Assembly: GCF_002807055.1 (NCBI RefSeq)
Contig: NZ_NIXN01000001.1
Coordinates: 1,240,001 to 1,304,000 of the forward strand
Direction: 5' to 3'
DNA from: Confluentibacter citreus
Lineage (GTDB): Bacteria; Bacteroidota; Bacteroidia; Flavobacteriales; Flavobacteriaceae
DNA: 64,000 nucleotides
Shown here one piece after another: positions 1 to 21,979 of the stretch (its first letter is position 1; every line of letters begins with the position of its first letter). Position numbers and translations under genes: made by a program. The notes under the pieces were generated by a model. That model was not told the DNA's origin, did not search any database, and saw nothing but the letters and a program-made list of their open reading frames with translations.

Positions 1-294
1 TTTGATGGGTCTTTTCTAAAAGTGCGTACCATTACTTTAGGTTACAATTTTGACCGAAACGTTCTTGGAAACATTGGTGTTGAAAGACTTCGCCTTTATG
101 CAACTGTTCAAAATCCATTTGTACTATTTTCTCCTTTCTATGATGAATCTGGTATGGATCCAGAAACCAATTCATTAGGGGGTCAAAATTCTGCTACAGG
201 TTCAGGAGGTGCTTTTTCTGGTGGAATTGCTACCATCGGCGCTAACCTACCTACCACACGTAACTACATGATAGGGTTAAACTTAACATTCTAA
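1..294 (+). CDS. SusC-like TonB-dependent outer-membrane receptor, C-terminal fragment
   Basis: The reading frame is open from the first base of the window, so only the last 97 residues are present. They show the end of a TonB-dependent beta-barrel: a LKVRTITLGYNF strand, a LRLYATVQNPF strand, a Met-Asp-Pro-Glu segment followed by a Gly-rich loop, then TTRNYMIGLNLTF ending in the terminal Phe typical of outer-membrane barrels. This ending is characteristic of SusC/RagA proteins, which import oligosaccharides across the outer membrane using TonB energy. The susD-like gene starts 10 nt downstream, which supports the assignment as the SusC half of a SusCD pair. The N-terminal plug and most of the barrel lie outside the window. 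Confidence 0.9.
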   Translation, partial: FDGSFLKVRTITLGYNFDRNVLGNIGVERLRLYATVQNPFVLFSPFYDESGMDPETNSLGGQNSATGSGGAFSGGIATIGANLPTTRNYMIGLNLTF

Positions 295-304
295 AAAAAT
301 TATT

Positions 305-2239
305 ATGAAAAGATTTAAAATTAAACTAATAACAATAACAATGCTCGCTTTGACATTGCTTATTGGTTCTTGTACGAAAGACATCCTGGTGGAAAATCCT
401 AGGAGTGTTTATACACCCGAATTTTTTAAGACGGAATTAGGTGTACAGGGAGGATTAACAGCATTGTATTCCAATTTGAGGTATATTTATGGACAAGCAT
501 ACTATTATAATTCTCTAGAAACTGGAACAGATGAGTACACATGGGGACAAAGTGCCGATGGTAACTTTAGGGACATGGACATGTCTGGAGTAGGATCCAT
601 TATTTCAACAAGTTTCCCTACCAGTATTCCATGGAATAGCAGTTTTCCTTTCATTAATACAGCAAGTGGTATTATTGAAAATGCCGCTGAGGTGGGTCTT
701 TCAGATGCTCTAATTTCTGAAGCAAAGTTTTTCAGAGGTTTTTATTACTTCTTATTGGTGCAAACCTATGGTGGTGTGCCATTAGATTTGGGAGCAGGTG
801 AATTAAAATTTAATACATCAACTTCTAGAACCTCAGTACGTAATACAGTGCCTGAAGTGTATACAAAGGCTATTTTTCCAGATTTGTTGGCTGCAGTAAA
901 CGATTTGCCAGATAATCCTCGTTTAACAGGTACCTTAACTAAATCAGCTGCTCGTTTATATTTGTCTAAAGCTTATTTAACGTACGCATGGTGGTTGCAA
1001 AACCCAAATAACATTCCAACCTATCCTGAGACGCCTAGAACAGATCCTGATGGACATGATGCCGCTTGGTATTTTCAGCAAGCGTATGATGTTGCAGCGG
1101 CAGGTATAGACAATCCTGGCCCTTTTGGTTTGGAAAGTACATTTTACAATGCACATGTTGGATCAAATGATAGGAATAAAGAAATGGTATTGTTTGCAGA
1201 CCATACTGAATTCAGTGAAAAATACAATGGGGCTAGCTTAACGTTTAGTGGTGCAGGTGGTGCAGACAATGCTGCTGTTTGGATGGTAACTTGGAACTAT
1301 ACTGAGATTAGAAGTTCAGGTGCAAGTACAGTTCAACGTGAAGCGTCCCAAGATTTAGGACGCCCTTGGACTCGTATGGCGCCAACTATTAATGTGTTTG
1401 AAGAAACATTTGCTGATAAGGAATTGGATTCTCGTTATGATGGGACTTTCGTAACAGTTTACCGTGGTAACTGGGATAAAGCAAATAATTCTACACCAAC
1501 CTATAACAATGCCAATGGACTTCCTGTAGCACCTGGTGATGCTATATTAACATTCTTAGATGTAGAGAATCCTGCGGTTGTGTATCCTAGTGGTTCTGGG
1601 CCTAGCAATGTTGGTGGTGGTACCCTACCAGGAAGAGCAGATTGGGTTATCAATCCAAGTGGCATTAGCCGAGTAGTATATCCTGGTTTCTGGAAATTAG
1701 GTACTTATCGTACCGATAATGCAGGTGGATTGGGACAACCTAATGCGGCTACTACACGTCCATATAATATTGGTAAGTTCTCGGAATTTTATTTTATAGC
1801 TGCTGAAGCCGCTGTAAAAGGCGCCACACCACAAGGTGGTAAAAGTGCAAGGGAGTTAATCAATGTGATTCGTGCACGTGCAGGAAAATGGAGTTTTGAC
1901 CGTGGTGCTAATACTGTTAGAATTGAGGATAACAGCGCTCTTTTAACTGCTGCTACACCAGCTGTGATTGATATTGACTATATTTTAGCTGAACGTTCTC
2001 GCGAATATTTTGGTGAAGGTTATAGATGGTTGGATTTAGTTCGTACCCAAAAATGGGGTGAATATGCTGCATCATATAAAATTGCAGGAACGACTAAAGG
2101 TGATCACAATGCTGTAACGGTTAATCGTACCATTTTACCTTATCACTATTTGCGCCCTATTCCACAAGGACAGATAGATTCAATGGAAGGAACTGCGGCT
2201 GAAAAAGAGGAATACCAAAATCCTGGTTATAGGCCATAA
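305..2239 (+). CDS. SusD/RagB-family glycan-binding lipoprotein
   Basis: The protein has 644 residues. The N-terminus is a lipoprotein signal with lipobox LIGSC (Cys23), so the mature protein should be lipid-anchored at the cell surface. The fold signature of SusD proteins is present: an N-terminal helical region (AKFFRGFYYFLLVQTYGGVPL, about residues 140-160) and a C-terminal segment ILAERSREYFGEGYRWLDLVR followed by LRPIPQGQID and a final NPGY. SusD proteins bind the target glycan and act as a lid on SusC. The gene is cotranscribed with the preceding susC-like gene and ends at a strong terminator. Because the following PUL genes converge on it, SusCD belongs to a different transcript from the enzymes. 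The substrate cannot be read from this protein alone; the neighbours suggest a xylan. Confidence 0.93.
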   Translation: MKRFKIKLITITMLALTLLIGSCTKDILVENPRSVYTPEFFKTELGVQGGLTALYSNLRYIYGQAYYYNSLETGTDEYTWGQSADGNFRDMDMSGVGSIISTSFPTSIPWNSSFPFINTASGIIENAAEVGLSDALISEAKFFRGFYYFLLVQTYGGVPLDLGAGELKFNTSTSRTSVRNTVPEVYTKAIFPDLLAAVNDLPDNPRLTGTLTKSAARLYLSKAYLTYAWWLQNPNNIPTYPETPRTDPDGHDAAWYFQQAYDVAAAGIDNPGPFGLESTFYNAHVGSNDRNKEMVLFADHTEFSEKYNGASLTFSGAGGADNAAVWMVTWNYTEIRSSGASTVQREASQDLGRPWTRMAPTINVFEETFADKELDSRYDGTFVTVYRGNWDKANNSTPTYNNANGLPVAPGDAILTFLDVENPAVVYPSGSGPSNVGGGTLPGRADWVINPSGISRVVYPGFWKLGTYRTDNAGGLGQPNAATTRPYNIGKFSEFYFIAAEAAVKGATPQGGKSARELINVIRARAGKWSFDRGANTVRIEDNSALLTAATPAVIDIDYILAERSREYFGEGYRWLDLVRTQKWGEYAASYKIAGTTKGDHNAVTVNRTILPYHYLRPIPQGQIDSMEGTAAEKEEYQNPGYRP

Positions 2240-2268
2240 TTAGAAATTAACATTGTATATTAAATATA

Positions 2269-2305
2269 ATTGGGGCTACACTTTTGGGTAGCTCCAATTT
2301 TTTTT
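2269..2305 (+). terminator. Rho-independent terminator of the susCD transcript
   Basis: Arms ATTGGGGCTAC (2269-2279) and GTAGCTCCAAT (2288-2298) form an 11-bp stem with one G-U pair and an 8-nt loop, followed by a run of T to 2305. It lies 30 nt after the susD stop. Confidence 0.85.
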
Positions 2306-2580
2306 AATCTATCTGAAAGTTAAATATTAAAAAGATTAGGAATGCAACATGAATTTTATACTTTTTGTTAAATATTAATAAATATTAATCTTATTATTTC
2401 AATATTTATCATTAAATATTAAATGGAGGTAATATTTACTATTGGATATTTTAACTATGTTTTTGTTTAACCAAAGATAACTGTATTATAAATATGTCAT
2501 GTTTTATATCACGGGCCCCACTTGGACAAAACAACAAGTGGAGTATCAAGAAGAATAATCTTAGTATAAATAATTCCATA
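2306..2580. other. AT-rich spacer between two terminators
   Basis: This is the noncoding stretch between the susD terminator and the terminator of the enzyme operon. It is very AT-rich and holds several ATTAAATATTA-like repeats. A short inverted repeat CCACTTG/CAAGTGG (2518-2524 and 2535-2541) is present. No open frame or promoter box was recognised. Confidence 0.5.
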
Positions 2581-2617
2581 AAAAAATGCCTTGACACACT
2601 GTCAAGGCATTTTTTTT
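2581..2617. terminator. Bidirectional Rho-independent terminator ending the CAZyme operon
   Basis: A perfect 15-bp stem: AAAAAATGCCTTGAC (2581-2595), loop ACACT, then the complementary arm (2601-2615), with A residues on the left and T residues on the right. It can therefore stop transcription from both directions. It lies 32 nt beyond the stop of the last - strand gene and is the most obvious end of the 43-kb enzyme operon. Confidence 0.88.
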
Positions 2618-2648
2618 ATACTAAAATCTATCATCTATTTTCTAATAT

Positions 2649-4586
<1,938 letters not shown>

Positions 4587-4655
4587 CTAACTATGATAAA
4601 CCCATTGCACAGAATGTGTACAATGGGTTTTTATAATTGGTGTAGTTAAATAGTA

Positions 4656-6931
<2,276 letters not shown>

Positions 6932-6966
6932 TTTTATTATGTTTTAGTTTAGTTTAGAAATTTTAA

Positions 6967-8100
6967 TTAATCTTGAAAAAGCAGTTGTGCAAAGCCATAC
7001 AAACTTTTTCTCCAAGTTTGGAATTCGTGAGCCGTACCCGGAGCTTCATAATAAACATGTTTTACACCTGCTTTTTCTAATTCTTCATGAGTGCTTCTGC
7101 CAGCACGAGCGCCTTCTTTAGAACCCATGGTTACATAGAATAACTTTACTTGTTTTTCAAATTCACTTGGGGTTTTAAGCAATCCGTTATAGCCCGTTTC
7201 AACACCTGGAAAACCAAATGGCGCACTAAAAATGCCTATTGAAGAGAATTTATCAAGGTTAGCTTGGGAAATTTGATACGTTTGAGTGCCTCCTAAAGAT
7301 AAACCAGCAATAGCACGATTTAATCGATCGCTTTTTGTACGGTAATTGGCATCAATATTAGGGATAAGATCTTTAATCATGATATCTTCAAAACCATCCC
7401 AGAAATTTTTATCCTGAGGTCTTTTCGGACTATTAAAAGCTTGTGCGATGCCACCATCTTCCATAACAATAATCATGGGTTTGGCTTTGCCTTCAGCAAT
7501 AAGATTGTCTAGAATAAAATTGGTAAGACCTTGATTAGCCCATGCGCGACGGTCTTCACCCATACCATGTTGCAAGTATAAAACAGGATAACGTTCAGTT
7601 GAATTTTTATCATATCCCGGTGGTGTGTAAACATAAGCAAGACGTGTTTCTCCAGTAGAATTGGCCACATACCAATGAGATTCTATCTTGCCATGAGGTA
7701 CATTTTTAATGTTGTAAAAATCAACACCTTCTTCTGGTACTTCAATACCGCTTGCCATACGACTCATACCATAGAAGGTTTCACTAAAAGGATCGTTCAC
7801 ATTAACACCATTGATTTTCAAAGTGTAATAATGAAATCCTGGGTCAAGTGGTTTTGTAACGCCTGTCCAAACACCCTTCGCATCTTTAGTTAAATTAACA
7901 TTTCCTAAGCTGACAGAAATACTATCGGCTGCAGGTGCTTCAATTCTAAAATAGGCTTTTCTTTCGCTATCAATTCTTGGGTATTGTGCACCAGCAATAT
8001 TGCTTGAAGCTGGTTTTGTGCCTTCTGGAAATGTGTTTTCTTGTGCATAAGAATTTATGAGCGCAAAAAAAGATAATATAAGTAATGCTGTTTTTTTCAT
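6967..8100 (-). CDS. CE1-family esterase with N-terminal E-set domain
   Basis: The protein has 377 residues with a signal peptide ending at SYAQ. The E-set domain includes LDPGFHYYTLKING, then [14 protein letters not shown]. The CE1 domain carries [22 protein letters not shown], the nucleophile motif GLSLGG (Ser268), a GSKE acid position and [10 protein letters not shown] (His358). It belongs to the same subgroup as the genes on both sides. The [14 protein letters not shown] stretch is shared almost exactly with the second module of the double esterase at 2649, which suggests that module came from this lineage. The start codon is followed directly by a Lys-Lys-hydrophobic signal peptide, so the start is well placed. 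Confidence 0.88.
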   Translation of the reverse strand: MKKTALLILSFFALINSYAQENTFPEGTKPASSNIAGAQYPRIDSERKAYFRIEAPAADSISVSLGNVNLTKDAKGVWTGVTKPLDPGFHYYTLKINGVNVNDPFSETFYGMSRMASGIEVPEEGVDFYNIKNVPHGKIESHWYVANSTGETRLAYVYTPPGYDKNSTERYPVLYLQHGMGEDRRAWANQGLTNFILDNLIAEGKAKPMIIVMEDGGIAQAFNSPKRPQDKNFWDGFEDIMIKDLIPNIDANYRTKSDRLNRAIAGLSLGGTQTYQISQANLDKFSSIGIFSAPFGFPGVETGYNGLLKTPSEFEKQVKLFYVTMGSKEGARAGRSTHEELEKAGVKHVYYEAPGTAHEFQTWRKSLYGFAQLLFQD

Positions 8101-8121
8101 TTAGTTGTTTATGTTTTATTG

Positions 8122-10552
<2,431 letters not shown>

Positions 10553-10560
10553 GATCCTAA

Positions 10561-12797
<2,237 letters not shown>

Positions 12798-12826
12798 TTT
12801 TATATTTAATTTAAAATTCATATGTA

Positions 12827-14886
<2,060 letters not shown>

Positions 14887-14942
14887 TAAAGTTTTATTTA
14901 GTTTAGTTGGTTTTTTAGTTGGGTAGGTTATATATCTTGTTA

Positions 14943-17910
<2,968 letters not shown>

Positions 17911-18200
17911 TTGATACTTTAAATTTATTAATTCAGATATGGAATTATTCCATCATCATCTTTCATTATTTGATATTTTAATTCTAAAACCCAATGGTTT
18001 CATGATACTGATTTTCAGATAATGAATTATCAGGTTAAAGTAGGAAGATTGGTATTGGGTTATATTAGACTCTTGATTTCAGTAAAAGTCAATTCTAATT
18101 CTTAAATTTTAATACTTTATTTTTATAAAACTAATAATCAATTTATAATTCTCTAATTATGGATGTAGGTTTTGCTTTGAAAATGAAAATTCAAAACAAA
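17911..18200. other. Largest internal gap of the CAZyme operon, possible internal promoter region
   Basis: This is a 290-nt noncoding, AT-rich stretch between the GH43 stop and the GH67 start, in an operon whose other gaps are under 95 nt. A short inverted repeat GATAAT-GA-ATTATC lies at 18018-18031. No exact -7 box (CAAAnnTA on the + strand) and no convincing terminator with a T-run was found. Its size suggests an internal promoter or an mRNA processing or leader region. Confidence 0.4.
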
Positions 18201-19559
18201 TTATTTCGAAAATTTCCAATAATCGAAATTGAATAAAACATGCGGTTCTCTTCCTTTGAAAACAAAATATAGGTCATGAACGCCTTTAATATTTTTAATA
18301 TCAGTACTTAACAATTCCCAATCATCCCAATCTCCAATATAAGGTATTTTTAATGTCCCAACTAATTCACCAAATAAGCTGTCAACATGAATTTCAATCT
18401 CCCCGCCAAAATATCGACTTGAGACACTTGCCTCAAATTTGGATACTCCATTGCTGCCAAAATCCACATCACGCACTTTGATATAATCGTTATTATGAAT
18501 AGACGTTACATATACACCAACTTCGTTGTTTTCGTCAAGTTTTAGGCCTTCAGACCATGCGATGGTTTCTGCTTCTGTTCTTTTAAAAGGGTTTAATGTT
18601 CCAACACCTTTTGTGATACCATCTGTCATGGTCATCTCAGGAATGGAACCATCAGGATTATATTTAAATTCCTCAACACAAACCGAACGATTAAAATCAC
18701 CGCCATCAGGTAGTGCTGCATTGTGGTAGAAAAAATATGAATGTCCTTTGTAGTCTATGATTCCTGGATGATTTGATCCGCTTTTGCCCATGTGTGGCAT
18801 TATTAATCCGCCATAGTTCCATGGTCCCTCAGGACTTTTGCTCGTGGTGTAATGAATGGACTCAACCACATTTGAAGCATATATCATGTAGTAAGTTTTA
18901 TTTTTTTTGTAAACCCACGGCGCTTCTTCAAAGTCAGGCCCAAAAGCCGATTTATCAAAAATATCCAAGGCGGTAATTGGACTTGCTAAAGAAGTCATGT
19001 CTTCATTCAATTTAGCCCAATAACACGCATTATTTCCCCAGTAAAGGTAAGCTTGTCCATCATCGTTAATCATCACCGTGGGATCCAGATCATCCCATGA
19101 ATGTTTGCCAAACGTAGTCATGTTATTGGTTATTAAAGCCTTGCCTAATGCGTCTTTAAATGGTCCATAAGGGCTATCTGATACTGCTACACCAACACTA
19201 ACACCTGGAGATGTTTTATTTAGAGAAGAAATGTACCAATAATATTTGCCATTTCGTTCAATACATTGCGCTGCACTGGCATCTCCTGCAGACCATTTAA
19301 AATCACTGGTTTTTAATGGTGTTTTATGAGCTGTCCAATTCACCATATCTGTTGTTGTGAAAAGTGAATATTCCCTCATTAAAAATGAGTTGAGAGGATT
19401 TTTGTCTTCATCATGACCAACATACAGAAATAATGTATCGTTATAAACCACGGGAGCAGGATCACCCGTGTACATGGTTTGTATAATTGGGTTTTGACCT
19501 ACACTTATTTCAGTAATAAGGATTAATAAACCTATTATGGTAATATTAAATTTTTTCAT
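18201..19559 (-). CDS. GH43 glycosidase with C-terminal CBM6 module
   Basis: The protein has 452 residues with a signal peptide ending near SVGQ. The five-bladed propeller residues are visible: Asp33 (TGDPAPV, base), Asp159 (DDLDPTV, pKa modulator) and Glu212 (FEEAPWVY, acid). The C-terminus (about 325-450; [12 protein letters not shown], then DLYFVFKG and FNFDYWKF) is a CBM6 fold. It is paralogous to the gene at 28351. Members of this group act as alpha-L-arabinofuranosidases or beta-xylosidases on arabinoxylan. The segment that reads [10 protein letters not shown] in the paralogue is DASAAQCIE here, so the conserved Trp and Pro of the active-site rim are lost. Its ATG overlaps the GH31 stop (ATGA), so translation is probably coupled. 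Confidence 0.9.
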   Translation of the reverse strand: MKKFNITIIGLLILITEISVGQNPIIQTMYTGDPAPVVYNDTLFLYVGHDEDKNPLNSFLMREYSLFTTTDMVNWTAHKTPLKTSDFKWSAGDASAAQCIERNGKYYWYISSLNKTSPGVSVGVAVSDSPYGPFKDALGKALITNNMTTFGKHSWDDLDPTVMINDDGQAYLYWGNNACYWAKLNEDMTSLASPITALDIFDKSAFGPDFEEAPWVYKKNKTYYMIYASNVVESIHYTTSKSPEGPWNYGGLIMPHMGKSGSNHPGIIDYKGHSYFFYHNAALPDGGDFNRSVCVEEFKYNPDGSIPEMTMTDGITKGVGTLNPFKRTEAETIAWSEGLKLDENNEVGVYVTSIHNNDYIKVRDVDFGSNGVSKFEASVSSRYFGGEIEIHVDSLFGELVGTLKIPYIGDWDDWELLSTDIKNIKGVHDLYFVFKGREPHVLFNFDYWKFSK

Positions 19560-21949
19560 AATTGTAATTCTACCATATCACCTTTATAATTAATGGATTT
19601 AGAGATTGGTTCATTTTTTCCATCAACAAAAACAATATTAAAAGAACGGTTTTCCAACATACCATCAAAAGAGCCTTCCCTTTTTGCAATGGTTAGTTTT
19701 TTATTGGCATCATCCCATGTGAATTTGATTAAGGAAAATGCACCTTTTTCATAATTATAATTGTCGTTTTCGTCTTCATATAGGTTGAACTCACCATTTG
19801 CACCAGCGTATACACGTATTTCGAGATTCGACCAATCTTTCTCTTCTGCATATTGTACTTGAGGTCCAAAAGGAATGATGCTTCCAGCTTTCACATATAG
19901 TGGCATGATATCTATGGGTGTTTCTTTACTTATGGTTTTTCCTCCATCATGTTTTTCATTCGTCCAGAAATCATACCAAGCGGAGTTGGCAGGTAAATAA
20001 ACTTCTGAAGATTTTACCGTACTGAAGTCTTCAATTTTATTTGATTTTCCACCTACAGTAACATCTTTAGTGTACATGGAGGTTGTTACTGGTGCTACTA
20101 ATATAGATTTACCAAACATGTACTGATTGTTAATGTCATGTGTGTTTTTATCTGAAGTAAAATCCATTACCAAAGCACGTGTCATACTTGACTGGTTTGC
20201 GGTAACATCATGAGAAGTAGAATAAATGTATGGTAATAAACTATAACGTAAATGGATGAATTTTTCAATGGCATCATAAATGGCATCGCCTTTTTTACCG
20301 AATTGAAATATTTCCCTTGGGGCATCGGCGCCATGGGAACGCATCATGGTAGAAAAGGTTCCGAATTGTAACCATCGTGCATAAAGTTCTTTATAGTCTG
20401 GGTCGTCTAATTTCTTTGGATATTTAGTTAAAAAGAAACCGCCTATATCCGTATTCCAATAAGGGATACCAGTCATAGAGAAATTAAGTCCGGCAGGAAT
20501 TTGATTTTTAAGAGCTTCCCAAGAAGACGTTACATCGCCGGTCCAGGTATTTGCTCCATAACGTTGTTGACCAGCAAAAGCCGAACGTGTTAAAATAAAG
20601 ACACGTTTGTCTGATGTTACGTCCCTTTGATGATCATACACGCCACCAACCGTCATTAAAGGAAATGCATTGCGTACTTTTCTGAAAGAACCCAGATAGG
20701 TTTTGGTATCTAAATCTTCAGGTTTGGCATTCAGGTGGTCTGGTTCTGTAGAATCCATCCACCAGCCATCCATTCCCAAAGAGAAAAGGCCGTTATTAAG
20801 ATACTTCCAATAAATGTCTCTTGCTTCTGGGTTGTAGGGATCGTAAACAACCACACCAGAAGGATAATCCATATCTGGAGGCCAAACATCTTTTCCTGAT
20901 AAAGGCCACGTTGCAAAATTCATCAACATGTCCTTGCCTTTCAATTCTTTGTATACCTTAGTTTCAGGACCAAAAGAAGACCAGATGGAAATAATCATGT
21001 GTGCGTTTAAGTTGTGCACATCATCCACAAATTTTTGTGGATTTGGAAATTGCGGATTTAAAAATTCCATAGCATTCCAATGGTAATTGTCTCCCCAATA
21101 TTGCCAATCCTGAATAATACCATCAATAGGAACCCCTAATTCACGGTGTTTTTCTACAACGCCAACAGTTTCTTCCTGACTTTTGTAGCGTTCTTTGCTT
21201 TGCCAAAAACCGAATGTCCATAATGGGAACATCGGTGCTTGTCCTGTAAGATCTCTCATTTCAGCAATAACGCCATCGGCATTACCACCCAACATAAAAT
21301 AATAATCGATAGAAGTGCCAACTTCGGAACTGAACTGTGTTCCATCAGCATCATCTTTAAATGTGGTAGGCGAGTAGTTGTCCCAAAAAAGACCGTACCC
21401 TTTTACCGATTGGAAAAAGGGTACATAGTCTTGTGTGTTGCCTTGAACCATATAAACTTCTTGGTTTCTTTGGGACATCTTGCCTTGTTGCAGAATGCCT
21501 AACCCATAAATAGCTTCATCTGGCTCCAATTGGAATGATTGGCTTACTTTAAAGGTGCTTTCTCCAGCATCATTGTTAGGTGTAAAATCAGAACCTGGTG
21601 CCGCTTCCGTAAATAACGAATTGCCGTTTGAATCAGCATACGCAATCTCTCCAGACTTTCGGTTTAACTTTACTGATAAACTATTGCTACTTATTGTGAA
21701 ATAATTTTCATCTTCCGAAATGTTTAAATTCATCTTTTCAGGTGTTTTAACCACCGAAAGGCTTTTTTTATCAATTACGGAATCTTGTGGATACTTTAAA
21801 ATTCTAACAATTCTAGGCGAAAAAAACTGAATGTCCACTGTTGTGGAATCAATAGATGTCTTTAATCCTAAAGCTGTTTTTTCATAATTTTTTGTGCCAC
21901 AGCCAACAATAAATAATGACAATAAACCTATCCAATAAATGCACTTCAT
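19556..21949 (-). CDS. GH31 family alpha-xylosidase-type lipoprotein
   Basis: The protein has 797 residues. The signal peptide has a lipobox IVGC (Cys17), making this the only clear lipoprotein among the operon's enzymes. GH31 signatures are GWWMDSTEPD with nucleophile Asp399, NTWTGDVTSSWE with acid/base Asp472, FGFWQSKERY, IPYWNTDIGGF and MRSHGADAPRE. The DSTEPD-type nucleophile motif resembles bacterial alpha-xylosidases rather than alpha-glucosidases. No PA14 insert is obvious, unlike some xyloglucan alpha-xylosidases. In corn-type glucuronoarabinoxylan, alpha-xylose occurs on arabinose side chains below L-galactose, so this enzyme could act after the GH95. Other GH31 specificities remain possible. 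Confidence 0.88.
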   Translation of the reverse strand: MKCIYWIGLLSLFIVGCGTKNYEKTALGLKTSIDSTTVDIQFFSPRIVRILKYPQDSVIDKKSLSVVKTPEKMNLNISEDENYFTISSNSLSVKLNRKSGEIAYADSNGNSLFTEAAPGSDFTPNNDAGESTFKVSQSFQLEPDEAIYGLGILQQGKMSQRNQEVYMVQGNTQDYVPFFQSVKGYGLFWDNYSPTTFKDDADGTQFSSEVGTSIDYYFMLGGNADGVIAEMRDLTGQAPMFPLWTFGFWQSKERYKSQEETVGVVEKHRELGVPIDGIIQDWQYWGDNYHWNAMEFLNPQFPNPQKFVDDVHNLNAHMIISIWSSFGPETKVYKELKGKDMLMNFATWPLSGKDVWPPDMDYPSGVVVYDPYNPEARDIYWKYLNNGLFSLGMDGWWMDSTEPDHLNAKPEDLDTKTYLGSFRKVRNAFPLMTVGGVYDHQRDVTSDKRVFILTRSAFAGQQRYGANTWTGDVTSSWEALKNQIPAGLNFSMTGIPYWNTDIGGFFLTKYPKKLDDPDYKELYARWLQFGTFSTMMRSHGADAPREIFQFGKKGDAIYDAIEKFIHLRYSLLPYIYSTSHDVTANQSSMTRALVMDFTSDKNTHDINNQYMFGKSILVAPVTTSMYTKDVTVGGKSNKIEDFSTVKSSEVYLPANSAWYDFWTNEKHDGGKTISKETPIDIMPLYVKAGSIIPFGPQVQYAEEKDWSNLEIRVYAGANGEFNLYEDENDNYNYEKGAFSLIKFTWDDANKKLTIAKREGSFDGMLENRSFNIVFVDGKNEPISKSINYKGDMVELQL

Positions 21950-21979
21950 GTTTGTTTAGTTTATTTGTATCTTATATCT

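Noticed and set aside
2518-2541. Inverted repeat CCACTTG/CAAGTGG in the spacer after susD
   Set aside because: Only 7 bp with a 10-nt loop, no T-run, and between two better terminators. Too weak to call.
2590-2606. TGACA-CAC-TGTCA inside the operon terminator, similar to the half-sites at 46022-46250
   Set aside because: It is part of a perfect 15-bp terminator stem with A and T tails, so the resemblance is a by-product of the hairpin.
18018-18031. GATAAT-GA-ATTATC inverted repeat in the GH67 upstream gap
   Set aside because: Six AT-rich base pairs are expected by chance in such sequence, and it has no partner element or -7 box.
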